Source: Cocos nucifera
Lineage: Eukaryota; Streptophyta; Magnoliopsida; Arecales; Arecaceae
Assembly (NCBI GenBank): GCA_006176705.1
Contig: QRFJ01000381.1
Span: 402,501 to 466,500, forward strand
Direction of reading: 5' to 3'
Length of the DNA: 64,000 nt
Part shown: positions 50,790 through 62,761 of the stretch, piece after piece
How the letters are laid out: the number at the start of each line of letters is the position of its first letter
How positions within the stretch are numbered: the first letter of the stretch is position 1
Position numbers and translations under genes: made by a program
The notes under the pieces: model-generated
The model's database searches: none
The model's input: only the letters and a program-made list of their open reading frames with translations
What the model was told of the DNA's origin: nothing

Positions 50790-50960
50790 CGCCCTTGGCT
50801 GATCTTCTTCTGCTTCAGACTGGCGTCGAAGGAATTTACCCAGCCATCCCTTTTTGACGAGCTCCTCAATTTTATCTCGGAGCTGCATGCATTCCTCAGT
50901 GTCGTGGTCGTGGTCGCGATGGTAGGGGCATTACTTGCTTCGATCGCGTACGTTTGTTTG
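50790..50960 (-). pseudogene. gag zinc-knuckle remnant
   Basis: The minus-strand translation shows CPYHRDHDHDTEEC, a C-X2-H-X4-H-X4-C knuckle, followed by MQLRDKIEELVKKGWLG, as at the end of many plant gypsy gag proteins. A stop codon lies directly before it. The upstream gag domain is absent from this element. Confidence 0.8.
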
Positions 50961-51129
50961 GGGGAGACCGCAACCCTTCTGATCTTGGCAGTTGGTGAGA
51001 ATTTAAGTTCGAGGAGCGTTGAGGGGGGCGCAGTCGCGGAACCTTTTAGGAGGAGGACTTCTTCGCACCCTTCTGTTGAAAATTCCTTGGTGGCGAGCTC
51101 GAAAAGTTCGGGCCTTGCTTGCGCTGTGG

Positions 51130-51570
51130 AGGTCGTAAGCGCGGCCAAACTTCATTCCGTCCTTTTACGAAACCTACGGGAGAACTTCATGCCCCTTTGT
51201 CGGGGCTTCCTTGATGGCGAGCTCGAGGGGGAGTTCGGTTTGGAGAACTTTCTGCTTCTTTGTCCGGACTTCCTTAACGACGAGCTCTAGGGGGAGCTCG
51301 GCTTTGCTCGCGCCGAACTTCATTCCGCTTTCCTGCTCACATCGAACTTCATTCCGCTTTTCTGCTCGCGCCGAACTTCATTATGCTTTCCCGCGTTACC
51401 CTCCATGGGAGAACTTCATGCTTCTTTTGTCCGGACTTTCTTGACAAGGAGCTCTAGGGGGAGCTCGACTTTGCTCGCGTCGAACTTCATTCCACTTTTT
51501 CGAGCTCCCCTTGCACCGAACTTCATTCCGCTTTCCCGCGTAACCCTCTATGGGAGAACTTCATGCTCTC
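51130..51570 (-). repeat. inverted counterparts of the 125-bp gag-linked repeat
   Basis: Units carry GAACTTCATTCCGCTTT, GGGAGAACTTCATGC and GACGAGCTCTAGGGGGAGCTC. They match the reverse complement of the array at 40150 but are shorter and more scrambled. Confidence 0.7.
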
Positions 51571-51976
51571 CGTTTCTCCTTCCTTAGCGTGATTGGTATG
51601 TCCGAATGCTCTTCCTTAAGGCCGGTTTCTCGTGTCCTCATGGCGGGTTTGTTGAAAAAGTCCCCATCGGAGGTTGTCGCACGGCTAGCATCATCTTGAC
51701 GGGGTCACGAACCCAACCAGCAGGTTGAATTGCTCCACGTCTGCGGTGGCTTCGTGTGGAACCTGGACTGTTGGGGTTGAAACGAGAGCAGATGGATCCG
51801 ACGTGCAGACTGCCGATCGTCGAGTCGAAGCTCTCCTGGGAGGCATTTTTTTTTTGGAAAAGAACTCTAGTGAGGAAGAAGAGAGATCTTCGGAGAGAGA
51901 GAAATCATCGCCGAGTACTCCTTTAAGAATAAGGAAGCCTCGGAGGTTTGGGGTGGCCCTCCTTCTAGCGCCAATC

Positions 51977-52919
51977 TATTGACGCAGAATTTGGTCATCG
52001 CCGAAATCGACTAGAGCGGTGGTGGATGAGGTCGCCGCCGGGGACCTGCAAAATAAAGTCCCGTCCGGAGCCGATGGGGGGTGGCTCCGACAGGACCCTC
52101 CGACGATCAAGTCAGCTCTGGCCAACAGAAATGGAGTGCTCGGGAATGAGTTCCACTGAGCTTAGAGAAGGAGAGGAGGGCTTAGAGATCAGAGTCTAGA
52201 GATAGCATATCTGGGGGGTCCTTTATAGGCGGAGCTTAATTGATGGTGGTGGCCATACCGTCTGGTAGTGAGCTGTTGGAGCCGCATGGAGTTCGGTACG
52301 GAGAGAAAGACGTCATCAGATGGATAGTGACAGCCATACTGGTAGGTCATGGGCCGTATGGGGCTGGTTACGAAGAGAGTGGTATCGTCAGTAGTGGTGG
52401 CCATATCGTTCGGACTGCATGGGGCTAGTTACGGAGAGAGTGGTATCGCCAGACTGGTAATGGCGGCCATACTGCCGAGGTTCGACAGCTGTAGCCTGAG
52501 GAAGTAGGTGTTGGCTGATGGACTCGGACGTATACCAATCCCAAAGAGGTTCGGACTCCAAGAGGAGTTCGACTGAAGGGGGCTCGGAAGGAGTTCGACT
52601 ATTATGAATTCAAGGAGCCCGGCCGCTAAACAGTTCGACCGGCTGAATGGATTTGAAGGAGCTCGGATGCTAGGAGTTCGAGGAGCTCGACTGGCTGAGG
52701 GGACGGTCGCTTGACGAGTTCGATCGAGGGGCGACCGCTAAGGAGTTCGAAAGCTGGAGGATTCCGTTAAAGCCCGACTGCTTGGAGTTCAAGAAGCTCG
52801 ATCGACTGAGCAGCTCGGTCGGCTGTAAGAATTCGACTAAGATCCATCTGCTGAAGCTCTGACCGCATCAGGCTGAGCACCGAACTTGACTTCGGTGGGA
52901 ATGGAATTTATCCCCAACA
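51977..52919 (-). repeat. 5' LTR of the minus-strand element
   Basis: 943 bp. Its plus-strand start is TATTGACGCAG, with the terminal TG changed to TA. Differences from the partner LTR are almost all transitions in the stretches compared by eye. Confidence 0.95.
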
Positions 52920-52924
52920 ATTAT

Positions 52925-54198
52925 AATATTAATATTAATATTATTTTATATAAATATTAAGATGATATTAATATAATATTATATTATTACTATTTAGTAT
53001 TTCATCCTAGCCATTCATGATATTTTATAAAATTTTAGTCATAAGTTTTTTAAAAAAATATTTTAAAAAAAAGTATCATCATTTTTTATGCGAGGAAAAG
53101 TGCTAAAACTCATCTTCTTCATAAGTTTCCACTTCTCATGAGGACTCATTTGATTCATGGAAAGTGAAGGGAGGAAGAGGCAGTTCTCGAAAGTGGAGAG
53201 AAAGCCTCTTAGTTATTTAGTTAGAGTTTCAGGAGAAGAGAGAAGAAAAAAAGATTCTTCTCATGGAAAGTCATTTTTCACATTTTATGAAAAATAAAAA
53301 CTCATGGAGGAGATGGTTACGATGAAATACTGAATAGTGATAATATAATATAATATTATTATCATCTTAATATTTATATAAATATAATATTAATATTAAT
53401 ATTATAATATTTATTATATTTTAATATTTATACTATTATAATATTTTTATTAATATTTATATAGTATTTATATTAATATATCAATGGTTATATTAATATA
53501 ATATTATATTTATTAAGATATTAATAAATTTATTATATTAAAATATTAATATTATATTAACATAATATAATATATATTAGTATTATATTAATATAATAAA
53601 TTATTATAATTTAATATTATATTATAATATATTAATATTATATTAATATTAATATTATATTAATATTAATATTATATTATTATATATATAAAGTTTAGGA
53701 GCAACATGTATAGTCTCATATTTATTAAGGATATAATGAATATTTTATATAGTTTTTTCAGAAAAATAAATGTTCAACCAAATATAAGTCACTTTTTCAT
53801 GGTCAATCAAACATACTAAAATCTTATTCTCAGAAAATAACTTCTCAAGAACTGACTTCTTGGAAAGAAAAATTCTTTCCATGAACCAAACAAGTCCTAA
53901 AATATAGAAAATCATTTTTTATGGAAAGAGCATTTTTCATTCTCTCTCATTTTAAAACCTCAACTAAACAAAAGGCTTGCTCTCCACTTTTCGAGAACTT
54001 TCTTTTCTCCTATCCACTTTTCATGAACCAATCGAGTCCTAAGGGCTCATTCTTTTGTAGATAAATATTATAAAAAAATTAATCTATTTTTTTATTGACC
54101 AACTTATCTATATTCTCATATTTTTTAAGATGAGAAAGTTATTTTTTACATCTACTCATAAAATGGAAAAAAGTTTTACCCACCTAGGGGGTAGTTAA
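52925..54198. repeat. AT-rich nested inverted-repeat region
   Basis: TAATATTA-type simple sequence fills 52925-52980 and 53330-53690. Inverted pairs can be traced: 52941-53000 with 53325-53390, and 53141-53290 with 53905-54040 (AGGACTCATTTGATTCATGG against the reverse complement of GAACCAATCGAGTCCT). Positions 53722-53825 pair with 46388-46502 across the inserted LTR element. This looks like one or two decayed fold-back DNA elements. No gene is seen. Confidence 0.65.
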
Positions 54199-55905
54199 TG
54201 TTAGATATGTATCCTAAAAGCCAGATTGGCTGACACTTGTAATAAACTTTTAAGGGCAAACTTATAATTTTAATTAAAAATTAATAAATTTTTTTCTATC
54301 ATAGTGTGCCTTTAAAGTATCTGTGATACATCTTTTGAGTTAATAGTAATAATAATTCATATTTTCAAGAGTTGAAAATTTAAGGCATGAATTTTCATAA
54401 TTAACTCATAAACTTCTCCTAACCATAGGATCATTACAAGGATGGTGATCAATATAGAAGGTTGGTGTATGATCATTTTTTAGGATAGATGAGTCTTAAG
54501 TCTATAGTATGGAGACACTGGAGTGAGAGTATACGCACTCATTAGAGAACGAGGGCACTGAGCGTGACCACCTCGAGCAGTCATAAGGAAGTCTACCTTC
54601 TCATCGATGACTAGCTCGATATTGCAGTGGTGTATCTGGTTCTTTAATCTGAGGTGCATCGGCAGTTCATCTTAAGGGTGTTATAATTTGACTACACCAT
54701 AACTCGATCTTCTAGCCATTCAAAATTCTGAGGTGTATGTTGGCTATAGCATATTCATTGTAGGAATTGGATTGCACTAATAAAGGGATCTATCTACCTC
54801 AGTAGATGAGGAGTAGCCCTATGATGATCGTGAGATCGAGTCCATAAGCCCATAGCCATGGTAGAGTGAAGATGATAGAAAGAGTTTCTATTAGGATTTC
54901 ATATTGAACTCGAATCAAATGATTAATTCATATGACGGATATTGGGTTTGATGAGTTCACCTTAACCCTAATCCTATCGAGGCTCAAGATAGAAGAACCC
55001 AATCACATAGATAGCTGCACCGAGAGGTTCACTTTCAGTTTTGATGGGTTGCCACCATATACTGCTAGGTATCACTAGTAAATTTTATGAGCAATTAGAA
55101 TGATCTTGATGATCGATCATTCTAATTGTATGAATTGAAAAAGTTCTGATCCATCGAAAGATATTTTGATGATGTCGATGATAAAGATCGTGATATATCT
55201 CATTACCATATGGAACTGAATCTAACTGAATCTAAATGTCATCAATTGGGCTAACCCAGTTCGATTGATTTGGATTGGATCCAATTAGGTTCAAGAAAAT
55301 CATGCTAGCACATGATTGAGCTTAACATTCTCCTTCTATAATCATTTTGGTTCGTCTTGGCTGAGCCAAATTTATTTAGGCTCACACAAAAATCTCATCT
55401 TAGTCTGACTGGAGCTTTATCTAGATCAGAAAATGATTATCTTAATTCATGAGATGAATTTAAAACAACACCCGCCAATTCTTGTCACCTATCATTTTCT
55501 AGTTTCTGGATAAGGGTCAATAGTTGACCTTGGACACTTGGATACAGGGCCATATGGCATGCACCCACTGAAGAGCACTTGGGGCTCTTGTCCCCTTGCT
55601 AAAAGAGGAAAGAGAGAGGATGCACGCCATCCTAGGCATGCACCCCATGTGGATAAGGATGGAGTCCCATATAGATAGGATTCTAGGATAACTTGATAGC
55701 CTTGAACTCTTTGGTGCCAACTTCATTGGACTTATCCAGTGTTGGCACCAACTTTAGGAGACTTTGAGGGGTCTCTTATCTGATATGATTAGATGACATC
55801 ACCCCACCAATTACATTTAAATCTGATTAAGTAAAGACCTCTGATTGGCCGAGGTGATGTGGCATTGCATGGTACAGTAGGATTTATTTAAACTCTGTCT
55901 ATGCC

Positions 55906-57710
55906 TGTTGGGGATAGACCTTGCTCCCACCGAAGTTCAGTTTGATGCTTAGCCTAATGCAATTGGTAATTATGGAAGAACTTCGATCGAAAATTTTCCT
56001 CCAGTAGCCGGACCTTAGTCGAACTCCTTCGGTGGCTAAATCTTAGCCGAACTCCTTCAACCGATCGAACTCCTCAGCAACCAAACCCCAGCCAAACTCC
56101 TCCAGCGGCTGAACTCCTTCCGAATTTCTCCTTTAGTCGAATTCTTTCAGGAGCCGAACTCCTTCTAGACCTCTTCTTCAGTCGGATTTCTACTAGAGCC
56201 GAACTCCTTCCGAACTTCTCTTTCAGTCAGATTCCTATAGGAGCGAAACTCTGTCCGGACCTCTTTTTCAGTCAGATGCCTCGAGGAGCTGAACTCCTTT
56301 TGGATGTCTCCTTCAGTCGGATTTCTTCAGGAGACAAACTCCTTCCGAACCTCTCCTTCAGTTGGATGTCAACAGGAGCCAAACTCCTTTCGAACCTCTC
56401 CTTTAGTCGAATTCCTATATGAGCCGAACTCTTTTCGGACCTCTCCTTCAGTCGGATGCCTCGAGGAGTTAAACTCCTTTTAGACTTCTCCTTCAGTCAA
56501 GTTCCTTTAGGAGCCGAACTCCTTCGAAATTTCTCCTTCAGTCAAGTGCCTCTAGAAGCCGAACTCCTTCCAAACTTCTCCTTCAGTCGAATTTCTATAG
56601 GAGTCAAACTCCTTCCGGACCTCTTCTTCAGTCGGATGCCTCGAGGAGCTGAACTCCTTCCGGACGTCTCCTTTAGCCGGATTCCTCTAGGAGTCGAACT
56701 TCTTTCGGACCTATAATTCAGTCGGATTTTGATAGGAGCCGAACTTCTTCTGGACCTCTCCTTCAGTCGGATACCTCAAGGAGCCGAACTCCTTTCAGAC
56801 TTCTCCTTCAGTCAAGTTCCTTCAGGAGCCAAACTCCTTCTGGATTTTTTCTTCAGTCAGATTCCTTCAGAAGTCGAACTCCTTCTAAATTTTTTCTTCA
56901 GTCAAATTTCTTTAGGAGCCAAACTCCTTCCAAATTTTTTCTTCAGTCAAGTGCCTCCAGAAGCCGAACTTCTTTTGGACTTCTTCTTCAGTCGGATTCT
57001 TCTAGGAGCTGAACTCCTTTTGGACCTCTCCTTCAGTTGGATGCCTTCAGGAACCAAACTTCTTCCAAACTTCTCCTTCAATTGGATGCCTTCAAGAGCT
57101 GAACTCCTTTCGGACCTCTCCTTCAGTCGGATTCCTACAGGAGTCGAACTTCTTCCGAATTTTTTCTTCAATCAGATGCCTTCAGGAGCCAAACTCCTTC
57201 TGAACTTCTCCTTCAGTCGAATTCTTCTAGAAGCCAAATTTTTTTTTTCAGTCAAGTTTTCTTTAGGAGTCCAAACTCCTCTAAAATTGATGTATGTCAA
57301 AGTTCTTCATCAACCAATGTCTGCTTTCTCCGAACTTCGACTATTAAATCTCAACGAACGGCCACATCACAGCAATGGACATCTCTCTCTATAACAAACT
57401 CCACATGGCCCCGAGCGGCCCACTATCAGATGGTTACGGTCATCACTATCAGTCTACTACAGGCTTCGTCTATAAAAGAGACTCTTCAGATATGTTTTCT
57501 CTAGGCTTTCTTCTTTTTTTCAAAACTCTGTTGAATTCTTGCCTAAGCATTCCATTTCTGTTGGTCAGAAGAGCTGACTTGATCGTCGAAGAATCCTACT
57601 AGAGCCACCACTACCGACTTTGGATGAAACTTTATTTGCATGTCACTGACAGTGACCTTTTCTTTCTCTGCTCCAGCTCGATTCGGTGTCAACCAGATTC
57701 TGCACCAATA
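55906..57710 (+). repeat. 5' LTR with a 45-bp minisatellite
   Basis: 1805 bp. From about 56110 to 57250 it is a tandem array of a 45-bp unit (TTCAGTCGGATTCCTATAGG, then AGCCGAACTCCTTCCGGACC, then TCTCC). As 45 is divisible by three, long open frames run through it (56456-56716 and 56729-57394), encoding a degenerate 15-residue repeat. These frames are by-products of the array. Confidence 0.93.
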
Positions 57711-57954
57711 GGATTGACGCTAGAGGAAGGGCCCTCTATTTTTGAGGTACCTTTATTCTTAAAAAAGTGCTCAATCGGCCCTGTAGATCTTCTTCTTTAA
57801 GGTTCATCTCCATCCTCTCCCTCAATCTCGAGAAATACCTCCAAAGAGGTGACTACCCAGAGATCTACCACTTCTACCATCAGATCTGAGCCAGATCCAT
57901 TGATCCCTGCTCCATCGTCGGTGCTTCAACCTCCTCCTCCATCGACGACCATGG

Positions 57955-58840
57955 TAGATTCAGAGCAGTTTAACCTATTGATGTAGTAGATTGAGGGCCT
58001 CACTGAAATGGTACAGGCTATGCGGTGCCTTCGATGGTGGTTCCATCAAAAAACCTACCATCAGGATGTCAGAAATTGATTCCAAGGAGGAGCACTTGGG
58101 CTAGCATACCCGTCGCCCCTGAGAAGGAGAAATAGAGAGCAGAGGATCCTTGCTCGGATCATGATTCTTCTTTGAAAGGGACGTTTTTCATCCACAGTCG
58201 AAAGCCTTCCAAGATCTATAATTGAGATGACGTCCTCGATCAGAAACTATGGGAGATGGACCAGTGGATTGAGGGACTCCACCACGTCGCCCCGATTCAT
58301 CATGATGATGTCTGCACCAATCCCTCTTTCTCTCTCCGAATGATGCAAGAGCTCATTCCGTCAAACTTCAAGCTCCTTCAATTTGAAAGCTACGATGAAA
58401 CCTCTGATCTGGTTGATCACTTGAAATTCTTTCGGATCAGGATGCTGCTTCATGGTGCACCAAACACCATATTATGTCGAGCTTTTCCATCTTCCTTAAA
58501 GAAAGCAGTAAGAAACTGGTACTCGATGTTGAAGTCGGGTACGATCTTCTCTTTTGATCAAATGAGCCATCAATTTGTGGCTTATTTTGTTAGCAGCCGG
58601 TATCCCTACCAAGGTTCGAATTTTATATCAAATAGAAGGAGGAAGAATCTATTCAGACTTATGTCATTCGGTTTAATACTGCTGCGTTGGAGGTCCAGAG
58701 TCTTGACTAGTCTGTTGCAATGGCCGCACTCAAGGGTGGCCTTCAGAAGAATGATTTATTGTTATCCTTGAAGAAGAAGTACTCCAGGAATTTTGCCGAT
58801 TTGCTAGCTCAGGCTGAGGAATATGCCTGAGTGGAAGAAG
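57955..58840 (+). pseudogene. degenerate gypsy-type gag domain
   Basis: The longest intact piece, 58256-58625, shows the retrotransposon gag core: FESYDETSDLVDHLKFFRIR, then RAFPSSLKKAVRNWYSMLK, then FSFDQMSHQFVAYFVSS. Upstream, from 57955, the same protein is broken by stops. Near 58625 a frame change shifts the continuation into another frame. It is closely similar in order to the gag at 39193. The domain (Retrotrans_gag family) is recognised; function is lost. Confidence 0.85.
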
Positions 58841-59119
58841 CCTTCAAGTTGAAGGATGAGGAAGCTGTAGGAGAGCGGCATAGACCCACCACTGATGGAG
58901 GGTCGAATGAAGTTCGGCCATGCTTACGGACCCTCCAAGCATGAGCGAGCTCAAACTTCCTCTCGAGCTTATCATCAAAGAAGTTTCGACAGAAGGACGT
59001 GAAGAAGTTCTTCTCCCAAAAAGTTTCACAACTATTCCCTCCTTAATGCTCCTAAAGCTCAAGTTTTGATGGAAATCAAGAATCAGCTACCGAGATCAGA
59101 AGAATTACGATCTTCTCCA

Positions 59120-59240
59120 AATAAGTACAATCGAAGTAAGTACTGTCTCTACCATCATGACCATGGCCATGACATTGAAGAATGCATTCAGTTCTAAGAC
59201 GAAATCGAGAAGCTCATCAAAAGAGGCTGGCTGGGTCAAT
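59120..59240 (+). pseudogene. gag zinc-knuckle remnant
   Basis: KYCLYHHDHGHDIEECIQ gives C-X2-H-X4-H-X4-C, followed after a stop by DEIEKLIKRGWLGQFLR. It is the same motif as the minus-strand copy at 50790. Downstream, RHHQHYLWGA-type sequence (59338-59420) marks where a protease region would begin, but no protease active site or pol follows. Confidence 0.8.
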
Positions 59241-59689
59241 TCCTCCGATGTCGGTCTGAAGCAAGAGTAGATCGATCAAGGGTGCTGTCGCAGTCAAAAC
59301 CACCAATGAGGAAGAAACAATAAGGAGATCGGTTGCCTCTCGACATCATCAACACTATCTTTGGGGGGCTTAGTACTTTCGTGAGCCACCATCTCTCAGC
59401 CTCAGAGCCAAGAGAAGCTTGCCTCAAATTGAGAAGGTCCATATGAAATAGAGGAGATCGTTCAGTCCAAAACCTATCATCTGAAGGAGCTCGGAGGAAG
59501 AACGCTCCCATGACCTTGAAATTTAGAAAATCTGAGGATGTACTACCAGTAATTTTTCTTCAATAAAACTCCTCCATTTCAATATTATTATTTCTTGGTG
59601 CAAAAACTATGTTATGATAGGAAAGAAGCAATCAATAGTGGCCATATTAGGAACAGGAGGAGAACCTCATCTTAACATGAGCAAGTCGA

Positions 59690-60400
59690 AGTCCTTCAAC
59701 CTCGGTTGGAAATAAGATCTCCTCTAAGCTTCTACATCAACAGGAGATAAGATCTCCTTCAACCTCAACTGGAGATAAGATCTCCTCCGAGCTTCAACGT
59801 CAATGTCAATAGAAGATAAGATCTTCTTCAACCTCGTCTGGAGATAGATCTCTTCCGAGCTTCAACATCAATGTCAACAGGAGATAAGATCTCCTTCAAC
59901 CTTGGCTGGAGATAAGATCTCCCCGAGCTTCAACGTCAATGCCAATAAGAGATAAGATCTTCTTCAACCTTGGCTGGAGATAAGATCTCCCCCGAGCTTT
60001 CTACATCAATAGGAGATAAGATCTCTCCTTCAATTCAATTCAACTGGAGATAAGATCTTCCCCGAGCTTCAACATCAATATTAATGAAAGATAAGATCTC
60101 CTTCAATCTCGATTGGAGATAAGATCTCTTCCGAGCTTCTCAACGTCAATAGGAGATAAGATCTTCTTCAACCTCGGCTGGAGATAAGATCTCCTCCGAG
60201 CTTCAACTTCAACGTCAACCTTGGCTAGGAGATAAGATCTCCGAGCTTCAACTTTAACATTAACCTCGGCTGGAGATAAGATCTCCTTCAAAATTCAACT
60301 TCAACATCAACCCTTCAACAAGAGATAAGATCTTTTCTAAGCTTCAACTTCAACCTCGGCTGGAGATAAGATCTTCCTCGAGCTTCAACCTGAATTGGTG
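59690..60400 (+). repeat. GAGATAAGATCTC minisatellite of the nested element
   Basis: About sixteen units of GGAGATAAGATCTCC with spacers GAGCTTCAACGTCAA and TTCAACCTCGGCT, unit about 45 bp in pairs. It is shorter and more diverged than the arrays at 41310 and 47690. Confidence 0.9.
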
Positions 60401-60483
60401 CAGAGCCCGAAAGAGGACTTCGGCGGTCGTCTTTTTTGTACTTCCTTCTTTTGAATTTTGAACTCAAAAGTGGAGGATACTAT

Positions 60484-62207
60484 TATTGGGGATAAATTTC
60501 AGTCTCGCCGAAGTTCAGTCTGATGCTTAGCCTAATGCAACTAGTAATCACGAAAGAGCTTCGATCGAAATTTTTTTTCCAACAGTCGGACCACAGTCAA
60601 ACTCCTCCGACAGCAAACCTTAGCTGAACTCCTTCAACCGACCGAACTCCTTAGCAACCGAACCCCAGCCGAACTCCTTTAGCAATTGAACTCCTTTCAG
60701 ATTTTTTCTTCAGTTGAATTCTTGTAGGAGCTGAACTCTTTTCGGACCTCTCCTTCAGTCGGATTCCTATAGGAGCCGAACTCCTCCTGAACTTTTCCTT
60801 CAGTCGAATTCTTATAGGAGCTGAACTCCTTCGAGACCTCTCCTTTAGTCGGATGCCTCAAGGAGCTAAACTCCTTTCGAATGTCTCCTTCAGTCGGATT
60901 CCTCCAAGAGCTAAACTCCTTCTAGACCTCTCCTTCAGTCGGATGTTGATAGAAGCCGAACTCCTTCTGAACCTTTCCTTCAGTTGGATTCCTACAGGAG
61001 TCGAACTCCTTCTGAACCTCTCCTTTAGTTGGATGCCTCGAGAAGTCGAACTTCTTCTAGACTTCTCCTTCAGTCAAGTTCCTCCAGGAGCCAAACTTCT
61101 TTCGAACTTCTCTTTCAGTCAGATTTCTATAGGAGTCAAACTTCTTCCGAACCTCTTCTTAAATCAGATGCCTTGAGAAGCCGAACTTCTTTCGGACGTC
61201 TCCTTCAGTCGGATTCCTTCAGAAGTTGAACTTTTTTCAGACCTCTCCTTCAGTCGGATTTCAATAGGAGCCGAACTCCTTTCGGACCTCTCCTTCAGTC
61301 AGATTTCTATAGGAGCCAAACTTCTTTCAGACCTCTCCTTCAGTCAGATGCCGCGAGGAGCCAAACTCCTTCCAAACTTCTCCTTCAGTCAAGTTCCTCC
61401 AAGAGTCGAACTCCTTCCAAATTTTTTCTTCAGTCGAATTTCTTCAGAAATCGAACTCCTTCCGGATTTCTTCTTCAGTCAAGTTTCTTAAGGAGCCAAA
61501 CTTCTTTCGGACTTCTCCTTCAGTCAAATTTTTTCAAGAGCCAAACTTCTTCCAGACCTCTCCTTCAGTCGGATGCCTCCAGGAGTCGAACTTCTTTCGG
61601 ATCTCTCTTTCAGTCGGATTCCTACATGAGTCAAACTTCTTTCGAATTTTTCCTTCAGTAAGATGCCTCTAGGAGCCAAACTCCTTCCGAACTTCTCCTT
61701 CAGTCAGATTCCTCAAGGAGTCAAATTTCTTCCAAATTTTTTCTTCAGTCAAATTCTCCTTAGGAGTTCAAACTTCTTTGGAATTGATGTATCTCAAAGC
61801 TCTTCACCAATCAACACCTGCTTCCTCCGAACTTTGACTATTAAATCTCAACGAATGATCACATCACGATAATGAACACCTCTCTTCGTAACAAACTCCA
61901 CATGATCTTGAGCAGCCCACTACCGAATGGTTATGATTGTCACTATTAGTCTGCTATAGATTTCATCTATAAAAGGGATCCTTCAGATATATTTTTTCTA
62001 GGCTCTCTTCTCTTTTTCAAAACTCTATTGAATTCTTGCCTGAGCACTCCATTTCTATTGGTTAGAAGAGCTAATTTGATCATCGGAGAGTCCTATCAGA
62101 GCCACCACTACCGACTCCAGATGGAACTTTGTTTGTAGGTCATTGACAGTGATCTCTTCTTCCTCCGCTTCAGCTCGATCCGACGTCAACCAGATTCTGC
62201 ACCAACA
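60484..62207 (+). repeat. 3' LTR with a 45-bp minisatellite
   Basis: 1724 bp. It starts TATTGGGGATAAA (TG mutated to TA) and ends CTGCACCAACA. The array runs from about 60680 to 61760 and has fewer units than the 5' LTR, which accounts for the 81-bp length difference. Confidence 0.93.
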
Positions 62208-62761
62208 ATGCCTAAGTTGTGAGTCTTTGCCCATCCACCATGTCGCAAGGCTATCCTCCTCTCTTCCATGCCTTCCTCTAATCCTCTCTCTCTTCTTCAC
62301 ACCTAAGGAGTTGGGCACAAGTCCAAGAGCGGTCCAAGGAAGATTGGCGCCCAGATCAAGAAGAAGGCATCACTACTATAAGAGATGATTGCTACTTCTT
62401 CAGAAAAGTTTTTGAAGAACTTTTAGATCAGATCCAGATCTGATCTTTAGAGTATTGATTCAGAAGGAGAAGATCTTTAGATTCTGCCTGAGTGGACTCT
62501 AGTAGAGGCCAGGCACGTGCGTGGCTCGATCCAGAATCTCAAGAGCATCAGGATCATCGTTAGGATAATCGGATTATCCTAATCAGGTACATCGAATGTT
62601 TCTTACTTAGTTTAATTTTTGTATTTCATATCAGATCACTTCAATCAGATATGAGAATTCTTAGATTTGATCGAATTATAAAAATTTTTTATTTAAAAAT
62701 TTATCTTAGATCTGATCAGATCTGAATGATCTTGTGGTAGAAAATGAGATTTTTCTTCAAA

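Larger units (their letters stand above)
46641..52919 (-). mobile_element. complete non-autonomous gypsy-type LTR element, minus strand
   Basis: LTRs 46641-47583 and 51977-52919 are both 943 bp. The 5-bp target duplication ATTAT flanks them (46636-46640 and 52920-52924), and the termini are TGTTG and CAACA. Orientation follows from a purine-rich tract read on the minus strand next to 47583 and a primer-site-like TTGGCGCTAGAAGGAGGGCC read on the minus strand inside 51976. Reading that way the order is leader, 125-bp repeats, a gag zinc-knuckle remnant, then 2.7 kb of minisatellite. There is no pol and no complete gag. It inserted into AT-repeat DNA. Confidence 0.95.
55906..62207 (+). mobile_element. 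complete non-autonomous gypsy-type LTR element with gag remnant, nested
   Basis: LTRs are 55906-57710 and 60484-62207. The target duplication ATGCC lies at 55901-55905 and 62208-62212, and the outer ends are TGTTGGGG and CACCAACA. A primer-site-like TTGACGCTAGAGGAAGGGCC follows the left LTR and a purine tract AAAAGTGGAGGATAC (60466-60480) precedes the right one. The internal 2.8 kb holds degenerate gag with zinc knuckle, then the GAGATAAGATCTC minisatellite. Pol is absent. It inserted in the copia-type LTR. Confidence 0.95.
54199..62759 (+). mobile_element. copia-type (SIRE-like) LTR, interrupted by a nested gypsy-type element
   Basis: Starts TGTTAGATATGTATCCTAAAAG, a typical SIRE/Maximus-like LTR opening, and continues without coding capacity to 55905. 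It resumes at 62213 after the nested element and one copy of its target duplication, ending TTCTTCA at 62759, two bases before a perfect initiator-Met primer site. The restored length is about 2.25 kb. The start was chosen by sequence type and the end by the primer site. The partner LTR and coding region lie beyond the window. Confidence 0.6.

Noticed and set aside
57711..60483. Search for protease, reverse transcriptase or integrase in the nested element
   Set aside because: After the zinc knuckle only a short protease-leader-like remnant is visible. No active-site motif of any pol domain was found before the minisatellite and LTR.
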